The translations under genes and the position numbers were made by a program. DNA of 64,000 bases from Nymphalis io (taxonomy: Eukaryota; Arthropoda; Insecta; Lepidoptera; Nymphalidae): positions 1,550,001 to 1,614,000 of the forward strand of contig NC_065898.1 of the NCBI RefSeq assembly GCF_905147045.1. The letters are read 5' to 3'. The notes under the pieces are model-generated. The model saw nothing but the letters and a program-made list of their open reading frames with translations, searched no databases and was not told the DNA's origin. Below are positions 1-10,390 of this stretch, piece by piece. Within the stretch, counting starts at the first letter, position 1, and every line of letters begins with the position of its first letter.

Positions 1-1
1 T

Positions 2-60
2 AAAAGTAACTTACAATCGCTTCTTCTTCCAAAACCGGTAGCTCTAGATCGTAGTATGTC
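2..60 (-). pseudogene. Relic of chymotrypsin exon 3 (copy extending left of window)
   Basis: The first ~45 bases closely match the donor end of exon 3 of the gene at 8951-10182, including the stretch for a Gly-Phe-Gly-Arg-like segment and the GT donor. Similarity then decays. Exons 4 and 5 of this copy would lie left of the window, and no exon 1 or 2 is recognisable to its right. It is therefore probably a degenerate array member. Confidence 0.55.
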
Positions 61-103
61 AGCAATATGTATGTAACGGTTAGCGATTTCAATACATTCG
101 CGG

Positions 104-515
104 AGCAAAACTTTAATTTCCTTTAATTGTCTCACAATTGCATTATTAATTTCCTTTTTCCATACGGGATAATTTTTTCTATGTCACCATCTTCATACGA
201 TCGAATTTATATACGGCTACCCTTATTTTCGGGCACCGTACAAAGAAGAAAAAAAGCTTACAATTGATATATGATTCATTATAGGCAGAATGACTTGTAG
301 GTATTCGGATGGTAAGTGCTCACCACTTATGTACATTGGAACTACATATAAGGAATATTAACCAGTTATTAACCAGGCTAGTGCGCCTATAGTGATTTGC
401 AATATTGAATTATGTTTTTTGAAAGAAGTAGCGGTTAGAAAGAGTAGAGGTTTAAAGGCAGGCTTTGATCCAGGAGTTGATTAGGCGAAGCCAATGTACA
501 TGAAGAAATTATTTA
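104..515. other. AT-rich intergenic stretch
   Basis: No gene is visible. About 290-400 holds a weak, decayed family D repeat fragment in minus orientation (compare 28650-28895). Confidence 0.4.
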
Positions 516-632
516 TTTAACAATAAATGAATAGACGGGCGTTAATCCATGAGGCGAATGAGCTCACTCTGGAGAAACCGGCGTTGAATCCTCGGGAGCA
601 GCCGGAACAGAGCCAAAGGAAACGATACCGAT
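516..632 (-). pseudogene. Chymotrypsin pseudogene, terminal exon 5
   Basis: The exon aligns with the last exon of the four intact proteases: acceptor AG, then a Ser-Phe-Gly-Ser segment, the Cys/Arg/Gly-rich loop and the SerPheAlaSerTrpIleAsnAlaArgLeu-type end. A one-base deletion after the Gly-Ser-Val-Pro stretch shifts the frame into an early TGA. The normal stop after ArgLeu is also lost, so the original frame would run a few codons on. No exon 3 or 4 relic is found next to it. Together with the exon 2 relic near 5 kb it probably formed one gene, later split by transposon insertions. Confidence 0.8.
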
Positions 633-856
633 CTGTGACAGAAAATAATATGTCATAAAATTTCGTTGAGTTCGCTACATAACAGCCTAGACCGGCAATT
701 TTTTCTTCGCCTGCGTCGACATATTAAGCTGTACTTAAAATAAATATGCAACGTACTATATAGCATATGATATAAATCTAAACTTGAAAAATTTTTAATA
801 GATAAAAAACAAAATATATTTCATTTATTTTGATAAGGATTTATATTTATATATTG
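633..856. other. AT-rich, no feature seen
   Basis: This is where exon 4 of the dead protease should lie, but no GDSGGP-coding stretch is present. It was presumably deleted. Confidence 0.4.
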
Positions 857-1110
857 ACGAGCCGGTTTGCTTGGTTGGTAGATACTTGCCTTTCACGCCG
901 AAGGTTGTGGGTTCGATTCCCACCCAGGACGGACATTTGTGTGCATGAACATGTCTGTTTGTCCTGAGTCTGGGTGTAATTATCTATATAAGTATGTATT
1001 TACAAAAGAAAAATAGTATATGTAGTATATCAGTTGTCTGGTTTCCATAGCACAATCTTTGTACAAGCTTAATTTGGGATCAGATGGCCGTGTGTGAAAA
1101 ATGTCCCAGA
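857..1110 (+). mobile_element. SINE family A, near full length
   Basis: The tRNA-derived head carries a B-box-like GGTTCGATTCC. A body follows with an internal inverted repeat (ACAGACAT...ATGTCTGT) and a tail ending GTGTGAAAAATGTCCCAG plus an A-rich run. Related copies in the window lie at 4577-4836, 26755-26999, 31113-31317, 32155-32279 and 35608-35852. Confidence 0.8.
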
Positions 1111-1269
1111 AAAAAAAAATGTGACAATTAAACAAAACATGAAAGATGTCATTATTTTTCCTTTTCTTTAAATACAGTTTAGAAAATAATTAAAGTTGTT
1201 ACAGTGACTTATCGATTAGGTGTCAAACAAAATAGATATTTTATATTTTGTAATAAATCATGTCAGACA

Positions 1270-1308
1270 GACAGAGCTGTTTTCGCATTTATAATATTAG
1301 TATAGATT
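1270..1308 (-). mobile_element. Helitron-like 5' end fragment
   Basis: Read on the minus strand this starts TCTATACTAATATTATAAA, closely similar to the start of the element at 4213. Only the terminus is recognisable. Confidence 0.4.
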
Positions 1309-1435
1309 TCTGCGTGTTTTTTTATTTATTATTCTAATAGTTCTAAACCAACTTTTATTTGCAATCTTTTACTTCGAGAAATAAAACATCTAAAATAGTA
1401 ATTTATAGAACAAAACAGTTAATTTAGTATTTAAG

Positions 1436-1560
1436 CACAGTCAAACCGGAACACAACAATACCAAGTACTGCTGTTTTGGGGTAAAATATCTGATGAGTG
1501 GGTGGTACGGTACGGTACCCAGACGAACTTGAACAAAGCCCTACCAGTTAAAATCCTGGG
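1436..1560 (-). repeat. Family D dispersed repeat, partial
   Basis: The element contains the conserved segments with ACCGGAACACAACAATACC, the tract read as CTACCGCAAAAC on the other strand, and the GGTACC-rich end. It is truncated and slightly rearranged. Confidence 0.7.
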
Positions 1561-1924
1561 GTACCGGATAAAGATATGGAGTCAAGCCTCAAAAACTAAT
1601 CAGCTTAATTTACAAAGAATATTAATAATGAAAGCACTGTTCTTTTACAAATAACTAACATAAAATCTTACAAAAAAAAAGTATTTTAAAGCAATAATAA
1701 ATATATCATTAACACGTATGATATTTACTGTTGTTTTAAAATTTGCCTATTTATAAATTTATGTCTCATGTAAAAAAAACATTAATATACAAGGCATATT
1801 ACTACACAAAATTATATAAATGATAAAAAATATTCGTCTTGAGTGTAGTTTCGAATGTAAAATAGCTTCCCTCGCAATGTGAATGATACTTCAAGTATGC
1901 AAATTTATACTTAATAACTAACAA
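1561..1924. other. AT-rich, no feature seen
   Basis: The sequence is low complexity and A/T-rich up to the 5' truncation point of the RTE LINE. No coding or repeat signal was recognised. Confidence 0.4.
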
Positions 1925-4190
1925 TTGTGGACCTGGCGAAGCCCCGATAACGTGACAAGGAACAAGATAGACTTTATCATTTCGAATAAAAGGCACTTAT
2001 TTAGAGATGTTTCAGTGATCAACAGGCTTAATACCGGAAGTGATCACCGCTTGGTTCGAGGCACTCTAAATATCGACTTCAAAGCCGAAAGATCGAGAAT
2101 GATGAGGTCTACTCTCTGACCTACCATGCTCTAAGCTGCTCAAGGCTCCGAAAAGTTCCAAATGGAACTTCAAAATCAATTCACCGCGTTGGAAACCGTA
2201 AGCAGCATTGATGAGAAAACTGACACGCTGGTCAAAATACTGCAAAACACATCCCGCAAGTGTTTCCGCCACAGAGAAGAGACAACACACCAAAACTCTC
2301 TGCTGAGACACTCGAGCTCATGAGAAAACGACGAGAACTACCATCGTTTTTGTCAGATAAGGCCTTAAACCGAACAATAAAAACGCTGACGCGACGCGAT
2401 CTCCGACGCTCCAATACCCGTGCCATCAAGGCTGCGATTGAGCAAAATCGGGGATCGAAAGTGTTAGCTCGCAAGTTTGGGAGGCCGCGTCTGACAAAAC
2501 TTAAAACTGAAAATGGTGGGGTTACCTCTAGGCCTCGTTACCTCTAGGCCTGAAATTGTCGGAGAAGTAGAGAGGTTTTATGGGCAGTTGTTCTCTTCAA
2601 GATCGGATAAACCCGTGGGAATCAGTATTGATGACCAGCGCGCCCCTCTTATGCGCCATTACTCCGAGGAGCTCCCGGTCGTTGACCAAGGAGAGATTAG
2701 GGCGGCTCTAGAACAGCTTAAAAACAACAAAGCTCCGGGAGATGACGGAATCACAACAGAGTTGCTTAAGGCAGGCGGGACTCCGGTCCTGAAAGAGCTA
2801 GCAAGCCTCTTAAATTCCATCATCCAACATGGCAAGACCCCGGAAACGTGGAGCGGGAGTGAGGTGGTACTGTTTTTCAAGAAAGGTGATAAAACCCTCT
2901 TGAAAAACTACAGACCAATCTCCCACCTGAGTTACGTGTATAAGCTGTTCTCAAGAGTCGTCACGAACCGTCTCGCCAGACGACTTTACGAGTTCCAGCT
3001 CCCAGAGCAAGCCGGCTTTCGATCAGGCTATAGCACCGTGGACCACATCCATACTGTTCGGCAGATTGTACAGAAGACAGAAGAGTACAATCAGCCGCTG
3101 TGTATGGCATTTGTGGATTGCGAGAAAGCCTTCGACTCCATCGAAACCTGGGCAGTGCTCGACTCATTGCAGAGATGTCATATCGACTGGAGATGTATCG
3201 AGATACTAAGATGTCTGTACAACGCCGCTACAATGACTGTCCACATCCAGTACTGTAAGACGAAAGCGATCCAACTGCGCAGAGGGGTGAGGCAGGGGGA
3301 TGTAATATCCCCGAAACTGTTCACCAACGCGTTGGAAGACGTTTTCAAGACGCTGGATTGGACTGAGTATGGAGTCAATGTAAACGGCGAGTACATCTCA
3401 CACCTTCGATTTGCCGACGATATCGTCGTCATAGCAGAGTCGCTGGAACAACTCACCGAAATGCTGCGTAGCCTAGGCGAGTCTTCCCGGTGTGTCGGTC
3501 TCGATATAAACTTGGACAAGACCAAGGTCATGTTCAATAGGCATGTCGTGCCGGGACCGATATACGTCGAGGGGAAACCTCTCGAAGTTGTTAGTGAATA
3601 TACTTACCTAGGACAGATAATACAAGTCGGTAGGAACAACTTCGAGAAGGAAGCCGATCGAAGAATTCGTTTGGGATGGGCAGCATTTGGCAACCTTCGT
3701 CAAGTCCTCAAGTCGTCTATACCGCAATGTTTGAAGACGAAAGTCTTCAACCAATGCGTCTTACCTGGCATGACATACGGTGCCGAAACGTGGACACTAA
3801 CTGCGGGACTAGTCCACAAATTCAAAGTCGCTCAGCGTGCTATGGAGCGAGCTATGCTCGGAGTATCTTTGAAGGATAAGATCAGAAATGAGATTATCCG
3901 GAAAAGAACCGGAGTCACCGACATAGCTTGCAAAATTAGCAGGCTGAAGTGGCAGTGGGCTGGTCACGTATGTCGTAGGACCGATGGCCGTTGGAGCAGA
4001 CGAGTCCTAGAGTGGAGACCGCGAATCGGCAAGCGCAGCGTTGGGCGCCCTCCAGCCAGGTGGACCGACGACCTTAAGAAGGTGGCGGGCACCAACTGGA
4101 TGCGGAAGGCGGAGGACAGGGAGCTTTGGCGCACCTTGGGAGAGGCCTATGTTCAGCAGTGGACAACGATTGGCTGTTGATTGATTGAAC
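1925..4190 (+). mobile_element. RTE-clade non-LTR retrotransposon, 5' truncated, broken 5' ORF but intact RT ORF
   Basis: 1925-2119 encodes the end of an APE-type endonuclease (SerAspHisArgLeuVal motif). The linker then carries two in-frame stops (near 2118 and 2133) and a frame change before 2260. A tandem 16-bp duplication (2521-2536 / 2537-2552) shifts the frame again. From 2513 to 4180 an uninterrupted 555-codon frame encodes reverse transcriptase: NNKAPGDDGI (~71-80), KNYRPIS (131-137), AGFR (167-170), FVDCEKAFD with Asp202, GVRQGD (258-263) and FADD with Asp302/303. A C-terminal region ends with a Trp-rich segment. The 3' end is short, with a GATTGATTGA tail typical of RTE elements. Fragments of the same 3' end occur at 20786-21212 and 55478-55615. 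It lies inside the dead protease copy, so the insertion is younger than the array. Confidence 0.88.
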
Positions 4191-4212
4191 TAACATTTTT
4201 CCTTTTATTTTA

Positions 4213-4493
4213 TCTATACTTCTATACTTATATTATAAAGATGTAAAGTTTGTGAGGTTGTAGGGGATAATCTCTGCATCTACTGATCCAATTTTGAAAA
4301 TTCTTTTACCGATAGAAAGCCACATTATTTGTGTCATAGGCTATATAATAACCGAAAACTGAAAAGACTTTTTCGTGGTAGTCGGATTTGCAAAGTAAGT
4401 CGGAACAAACAAAAATTACAACCGAACCACGCTCATAATTTCATCACAAGTAAAAATGTTTACCGCACAACGAAGTGGGCACGGTAAAGCTAG
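4213..4493 (+). mobile_element. Non-autonomous Helitron-like element
   Basis: The element starts TCTATACTT...TATTATAAAG and ends in GTAAAGCTAG, which fits the 5' TC and 3' CTRR ends of Helitrons. A small GC-rich stem (TACCG...CGGTA) lies just inside the 3' end. No Rep/helicase coding is seen. Family assignment is inferred from the termini. Confidence 0.6.
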
Positions 4494-4576
4494 TTATATA
4501 TAAGTTTGGTAATTATATGTACAAATAAAACGTATTAATGAGTAAGCCTTGTAAGTATTAAATTAAGAAATTGTCT

Positions 4577-4836
4577 GTAATAATAATATCCTGAAACATA
4601 ATTCACACACGCCCATCTGATCCCAAACTAAGCAGAGCTTGTACTATGGAAACCAGACAACTGATATACCGCATATACTACTTTTCTTTTGTAAATACAT
4701 ACTTATGTAGATAATTACAGCCAGATTCAGGACAAACAGACCTGTTCATGCACACAAATGTCTGTCCTGGGTGGGAATCGAACCCACAACCTTCCGCGTG
4801 AAATGCAAGTATCTACCAACCACACCAACCGGCCCG
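4577..4836 (-). mobile_element. SINE family A, near full length
   Basis: This is a minus-strand copy. The tRNA-like head lies at the right end (GGAATCGAACCCAC read on plus) and the tail with ATATCCTG at the left end. Confidence 0.8.
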
Positions 4837-5019
4837 TCTATATAATTTTCTTTGAGAAATAAAGTATCTTTATCTCGAAGTAAATTTTGCCGGTAACTTT
4901 TTAACGAACAGAGAGCACATCTTTCAAAACGGGCAGCTATGAATCAGATACCGACAAATGACGTTGGTGATCCGCTGATGTCAGTGAATGTAAAACAGGA
5001 AGTAACAAGTATTCTCTTA

Positions 5020-5130
5020 ATGGTTTAAACAATGTGGCTGGTGATTCGATTGTGAAGGTATCATCGATGTAGCAGGCGTACATCAGGACGTTGCTGGTGT
5101 TGATACGAAATGTCTCGGACAATAGAATGG
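5020..5130 (-). pseudogene. Relic of chymotrypsin exon 2
   Basis: A minus-strand frame reads an ArgIleAsnThr-x-AsnVal-Leu segment matching the middle of exon 2 of the intact proteases (ArgIleAsnThrAsnAsnVal). The His and Asp triad segments around it are eroded. The order on the minus strand (exon 2 here, exon 5 at 516-632) suggests one dead copy interrupted by SINE, Helitron-like and RTE insertions. Confidence 0.5.
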
Positions 5131-5196
5131 CAGACATATGTTTCTTAAATCTGATCTTAATGTTTATGATAAACACGGAATAATTTAATAAATATA

Positions 5197-5202
5197 TTTA
5201 TT
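5197..5202 (-). promoter_or_regulatory. Poly(A) signal of protease 1
   Basis: AATAAA on the minus strand about 50 nt after the stop at 5250. Confidence 0.6.
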
Positions 5203-5249
5203 TGACAGATTTACATATTAATTCGTTGATTTCATAAATTCATGCTAGT

Positions 5250-6699
5250 TTATAGACGTGCGTTTATCCAAGATGCAAATGAAGTCACCCTTGCAAATCC
5301 GGCGGGCAAGCCAACGCCGCAGCCTCGAGTCGAGCCGAAAGAAGTAATACCAATCTGTGTAGACAAACAATACGTTATTATACAAACATATATTATTATT
5401 AAAGTTAAGTCTAGTAGAAGTCTAGTAAATGTCTTACAACAGGATTAAGGGCTCCTCCTTTTGCGGATACGTATAGATTATCATCCGACTCGTGTAAGCG
5501 ACGTCATATACGACGGAAATAGAAAAAAGTGAGGCTATTCTACAACACTTGCTTAATATATAAAGTGATTAATAAAATACTGACTAGTCGACGACCGCCT
5601 CCGCTGCCTATCCAGAGGGGGCCTCCTGAGTCACCACCACAGGTGCTTCGACCTCCAGTAGTAGCAGTACACAGGGTAGATCCGATGATAACGCTAGAGC
5701 CAAAAGTGTTTCTGCATACAGCGTTCGTGATTACTTGCATGTTAACTTGTCTCTGTGCCTGGTTGCTACTGATACCAACATCTGAAGAATGAAAATTTCG
5801 CAATAATTAAATACATTATTAATATAACGTAAAAGATTTTGTTCGATGATAACCACGGCTTACAGCGGCATCGGCTATGTTAGAATCTATAGAAACATAT
5901 AAATCATATTAACCTTGAATTAACAATCTATTCTGGAAAAAGAGGGATTTTATAAAGTTATTGACAAAGTAGAACTAAACTCACTGTCGGCGGTTTTTCC
6001 AAATCCAGCCGCTGTGGCCCAAGCGCCGACAAAGTCGTTATTGCCGGTTGCTATTGCGATCCGCTGAATATTGTCTGAGAAATTAAAAGTGTATTTAAAT
6101 AGAAAAATAATGCCATAATCAACAAATACGTAAATTTAAAAATTAATTTACTGTTATATCCGACGTGGTTGATGCGAATAATAGCTATATCGTTGTTCAA
6201 AGTTTGGGTGTTGTAGCTACCGTGCAACACGACATTATTGGTGTTGATGCGAACCCCTCCGGAGAAAAGACGAATTGAGCCGAGAACAACAGTGAATTGA
6301 CGAGCTTGATTGCTGCGATCCCTCCAGCAGTGAGCGGCGGTCACCAGTCTGGTGTTGGAGAGCAGAGAAGATCCGCAAACTGACTGTCTTCCGTTTGTCA
6401 AAGTTATAACTAGACCACCCTAAATATAAATATAATATATTAGTCATTAAAAAGATACGAATTGCATCAAGTTAACAAAACGTTTAAACTAATATTGTGT
6501 AACCTACCAAGTGGGGATTTGCGCCAAGAGAAGATGCCTGTCCTCCTACGATCCTGGAGCCGTCGAAGTCCTGAGCCTCCTCAGCGAGTTTGATGCGTGC
6601 AGCTTCGGGGATACCAATCTTTTCATGGTAGTCGAGAGTGATTGGCTCCTCGGCTACGACGGCAAAAACCAAGCCAACAACGACAATTAGTAATTTCAT
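5250..6699 (-). CDS. Chymotrypsin-like serine protease, copy 1
   Basis: Secreted S1A endopeptidase, most likely a midgut digestive chymotrypsin. The five minus-strand exons are 6508-6699, 6152-6419, 5985-6074, 5585-5781 and 5250-5354, all with GT/AG borders, giving 283 residues. Signal peptide is residues 1-16 and the propeptide ends at Arg49, followed by IVGG at 50-53 (tryptic activation). The catalytic triad is His94 (TAAHC), Asp141 (NNDIAI) and Ser235 (GDSGGP). Ser229 is at chymotrypsin position 189 and Gly256 at 216, giving an open hydrophobic S1 pocket. Six core cysteines form the usual three disulfides. The start is the only Met before the signal peptide and gives the same 192-nt exon 1 as the paralogues. 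It is a member of a four-gene head-to-tail array. Substrate preference is inferred. Confidence 0.93.
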
Positions 6700-6750
6700 A
6701 GTTAAAAAAGCTATGTACTCGTACTACCTCAGAGTATGGTAAAATTTTCT

Positions 6751-6776
6751 TTTAAATACTAAAGCATATCTAATCT
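6751..6776 (-). promoter_or_regulatory. TATA box plus GATA-type element of protease 1
   Basis: On the minus strand, AGATTAGATAT (6766-6776) lies 7 bp upstream of TATTTAAA (6751-6758), about 50 nt before the ATG. The same arrangement precedes all four proteases. Confidence 0.55.
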
Positions 6777-6904
6777 TTTCTTTGTTTTCCGAATTAAAAT
6801 AGATAATTTATCGGCGATATTATTAGTGATGAGTGCAACTGATTGATGACATCAATAATAATTTGCATTAAAAACAAAATGCTTATTACTGACTTTTTTT
6901 ATAC

Positions 6905-7095
6905 AATAGTACGGTGGACAGGCAAATGTCTGATGTTATAGTAATTCCTTAAATCGAAAATATGACAGCGGCTACACTGGCTCCCTCACCCTTCAACCGG
7001 AACACAACAATACTTTGTGATACTAAGTTTGGCGTTATGATATTTGACGAGTGTCTGGTATCTACCCAACGGGGTTGCACAAAGACTTACCACTA
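6905..7095 (-). repeat. Family D dispersed repeat, partial
   Basis: Decayed minus-orientation copy with recognisable segments (GGTGGACAGGC, CTGGCTC, CCGGAACACAACAATAC, the GACGAGTG stretch). Confidence 0.55.
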
Positions 7096-7674
7096 AGTAA
7101 AATAATGTAAACTCGGAGGAAAATATGTGTGAAATTTAAGTGTAAACAGTAAGTATAACCCATACAGAAATTATCACTTTTTGCAAAAGTTGTAGATACA
7201 TTTGCAACATAAAAATACTGTCGGTAATTTTTGTTCAAAATACAGATTTTGCAGCACTTTATAGTAAGTGTTTCCGTCGTCTCGATAAAGTTGTCTCTGA
7301 TGGAATAGAAGCCCATGTTTACTTAAGTTTTTATTTCAAGCATCGTTACTTAATGTTTTTTACATTTCTTAGTATGTCTTTGATTATATGTGTATAAATA
7401 TCATCGATAGTACTTTCTAATATTAAAAATTTAAATAAAGTAATATAACAAAACAAGTAAAAATATTAAAATTCAAACTTTTTGGGTATGTGTTAAATTA
7501 TTATAATAAAAATATTTTAACATTCGAAAATACCTATTGCTTTGCGAACGGTCGTACATCTTTCTTCATCCTTGTCACAGATACAATAGTGCATTTATTC
7601 ATTACAAAAATAAATTTTATTTCTTTTATAAATACCAATTATAATTTTATTCCCGTATTAAACTTACACACAAT
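7096..7674. other. AT-rich intergenic stretch
   Basis: No coding, RNA or repeat feature recognised. Confidence 0.4.
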
Positions 7675-8230
7675 TTGCTCCTGTCCCAGTGCACTTTAGA
7701 TACAGACCGTGCAAGACTGCTAGCTGCATCTGAAAGAGAGTCAGGCCACTGGCTTCAGGCTCTCCCTTCTAAAAATCTAGGGACAGTACTTGATCGGGCA
7801 ACGAAACGCATCGCCGTATGCCTTCGCTTAGGCTTAAATGTTTGGAACCCTTACATATGTCCATGTGGTACCCGGGTGGATCAGTTCGGACGCCATGGAC
7901 TTAGGTGCCACAAAAGCGCTGGCCGTGCATATCGCCGTGGATCTCTTTATGACATACTTCGTCGGGCTTTTGACACGGCATTGATTCCTGCTACTTTGGA
8001 ACCAAATGGCTTATGGACAGATGATGGCAAGAGACCGGATAGAGCAACATTAGTGCCATGGTCGATGGGACGTTTTCTTGTGTGGGATGCAACTTGCCTA
8101 GATACGCTGGCAGTATCTCCAGTAAAGCCAGTGCAGCCGCTGAAGCTGCTCAAATACTCAAGCACAAAAAATACGAGATGCTTAAATGAACGTATGAAAA
8201 AATACGCAGGGCCTGCTGTACTGTAGATTT
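7675..8230 (+). mobile_element. LINE remnant: zinc-knuckle plus restriction-like endonuclease (RLE) C-terminus
   Basis: An open frame of 183 codons starts inside the element. It begins with an AlaSerGluArgGluSerGlyHisTrpLeu segment. A C-x-C-x9-H-x4-C knuckle (Cys62, Cys64, His74, Cys78) follows, then an ArgProAsp motif with Asp122 and a second acid at Asp138 in TrpAspAlaThrCys. A knuckle followed by PD...D is the layout of the RLE domain of R2-like and related LINEs. Near 8120 the frame shifts: the Ala-rich/LysHisLysLysTyrGlu end continues in another frame to a TGA at about 8186. No reverse transcriptase core is present upstream, so it is 5' truncated and dead. Clade is uncertain. Confidence 0.65.
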
Positions 8231-8482
8231 TTAAAATACGTCTAGGATGTTGTACAATGCGGATGACATCAACAACTATAAATAGCATAATGTGTACACG
8301 TCTATCTATTACCACAGTAATGTATCTATAACCTCTATAACTATTTTGTTAACCGCATTGTTAAAAAAAAGAAAAAAGCAGTGACACCTGAACTTTAGTT
8401 TAATTGTCACAACAGTATAAATCGTTATCAAAATAAATAACATATTAATTTAAAACGCTTTATGTTTACAACTAGTCATTAT

Positions 8483-8545
8483 TCAAAAATACGAGATATT
8501 TAAATGAACGTATGAAAAAAAACGCAGGGCCTGCTGTACTATACT
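8483..8545 (+). repeat. Second copy of the RLE-LINE 3' end
   Basis: About 55 bases repeat the end of the element at 8165-8222 (AAAAATACGAGAT...GCCTGCTGTACT) with a few changes. It may be a local duplication or a second insertion. Confidence 0.6.
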
Positions 8546-8584
8546 TAATGCATATAAGTTATTTAATGACATATAAGTTATTTA

Positions 8585-8680
8585 TAATGTTTGTATAGTA
8601 CAGCTATACACACATACACCGCACTTTATGGACGAATAGATCGATAAGCGAATGTTCGAAGTCGGGACGGGCAGCTAGTG
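8585..8680 (+). mobile_element. Helitron-like 3' end fragment
   Basis: Ends CGGGACGGGCAGCTAG followed by T, resembling a Helitron 3' CTRR end. Only the 3' part is recognisable. Confidence 0.35.
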
Positions 8681-8836
8681 ATTAATAACAGCAAAAAGTA
8701 AGTTGAAATTCAACGTGATTGATGTGATATGATTTTCGACGAAACTATTATATTTGAGATACATGGTACATGTTCTAATAATATAATAATGTCTCAGGAT
8801 ATATTGTTAAATTTGTACCTTAACTATAAATCTAAA

Positions 8837-8842
8837 TTTATT
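8837..8842 (-). promoter_or_regulatory. Possible poly(A) signal of protease 2
   Basis: AATAAA on the minus strand about 110 nt beyond the stop at 8951. Confidence 0.4.
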
Positions 8843-8950
8843 CACAAAATTGAATCCAATAAATATAATTCGAGGAAAAAATTAAACAAATTTCGTACTG
8901 TATTTCGTAAAGTATGTATATTTTGGATGTACGTCTATTTTAGTCAATAA

Positions 8951-10182
8951 TTATAATCGAGAATTGATCCACGAGGCAAAAGATGTAACTCTCGCAAAAC
9001 CGGCGGGTAATCCACGTGAACATCCTGAGCTGGAGCCGAATGAAGTGATACCAATCTGCGATCAGAAATACATAATATTATAATTACCTTTTAGTAAGAA
9101 ACGAAATTAATAAAATATACACGGAAGTCAATAAAAATAACACTGACTAATTGGCGGCTGGAACCGCTGCCAATAGCTAGTGGACCACCCGAATCACCGC
9201 CGCAGGTGCTCTGACCACCGCTTGTGGCGGTACATAAGGTGGAAGCGATAATTATGCTTGGACCAAAAGTGTTGGAGCATACTGCGTTGGTAATAACTTG
9301 CATACTGACGTGCCTCTGTGCTTGACTATTAGAGATACCAGCAGCTGGAAAAAAAATTAGTTTTATGCTTATTAAAAAAAAATTAAAATGATGAACTCTA
9401 AAAGTAACTTACAATCGCTCGTTCTTCCAAAACCGGCAGCTGTAGCCCAAGATCCTACATAATTGTTACTACCAGTAGCTAGGGCGATACGTTGTATTGC
9501 ATCTAAAAAATTTAACAATTTGAGTATGTACCTATCTTTTTATTATATATGAAGATAACATTGTTAGTTTTACCGAAAATTATAATAACCAGAGGTCATC
9601 ATTAAATAAACAAATTGCTACTTACTTGTGTAGCCAACGTGGTTTATGGAAATAACGGCTACGTCGTTGCTTAGAGTTTGGGTGTTGTAACTGGCGTGTA
9701 CTTGGACATTGCGAGTTTCAATACGAACGCCACCGGAAAAGAGGCGAATGGAACCAAGGACGACGGTGAACTGACGAGCTTGGGAACTAGAGTCCCTCCA
9801 GCAGTGAGCAGCGGTCACTAGTCTAGTATTAGTTAGAAGAGAAGATCCACAGACCGATTGGCTGCCGGTGGTCAAAATGATAACAAGTCCACCCTAAAAA
9901 TTTACAGAACTTAGTTTAAAATATACAAAATTTTGATTAATTATTATTATTAAATAATCGTAAATAAAATAAACATATTACGAATCATACCAAATGAGGA
10001 TGTGCACCAAGAGCAGAAGCCTGGCCTCCTACTATTTTAGAGCCATCGAAATCCTGGGACTTCTCGGAGATTCGTATTCTTTCGGCTTCACGAATTCCAA
10101 TCAATTCATGGTAATTGTTAATGATTAGTTCCTCAGCTGCGATGGCAAGGACCAGACCAGCGGCGACTAGTAGGAATTTCAT
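8951..10182 (-). CDS. Chymotrypsin-like serine protease, copy 2
   Basis: Secreted S1A protease of 283 residues. Exons on the minus strand are 9991-10182, 9626-9893, 9413-9502, 9148-9344 and 8951-9055, identical in length and phase to copy 1. Signal peptide is ~1-16. The activation cleavage follows Lys49 rather than Arg (GlySerLys|IVGG), still trypsin-cleavable. The triad is His94, Asp141 (SNDVAV) and Ser235. Ser229 (position 189) and Gly256 (position 216) indicate chymotrypsin-type specificity. The neighbours on both sides are paralogues in the same orientation. It probably has the same digestive role as copy 1. No disabling change is seen. Confidence 0.93.
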
Positions 10183-10220
10183 TTTGATTTCGAAATGTAA
10201 ATTATCAAATAAAAAACTAG

Positions 10221-10245
10221 TTTTTATAGTTTCATATATCTAATC
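10221..10245 (-). promoter_or_regulatory. TATA box plus GATA-type element of protease 2
   Basis: Minus strand: GATTAGATAT (10236-10245) stands 6 bp upstream of a TATAAAAA box (10221-10229), ~40 nt before the ATG. A further GATAAG lies near 10261-10266. Confidence 0.6.
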
Positions 10246-10323
10246 GCCGTTAAAGTTTAGCTTATCTTCTTGACCATGCAACTAGTCAGTTAAATTAACA
10301 AAGATTACTGACTTCGTGATAAA

Positions 10324-10327
<4 letters not shown>

Positions 10328-10388
<61 letters not shown>
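10328..10388. repeat. (TA)n microsatellite
   Basis: About 30 uninterrupted TA units. Confidence 0.95.

Positions 10389-10390
<2 letters not shown>

Noticed and set aside
857..960. tRNA-like sequence with B box, also at the heads of the other SINE A, B and C copies
   Set aside because: The same heads recur with the same bodies and tails, so these are SINE promoters. No complete cloverleaf with an anticodon arm was supported.
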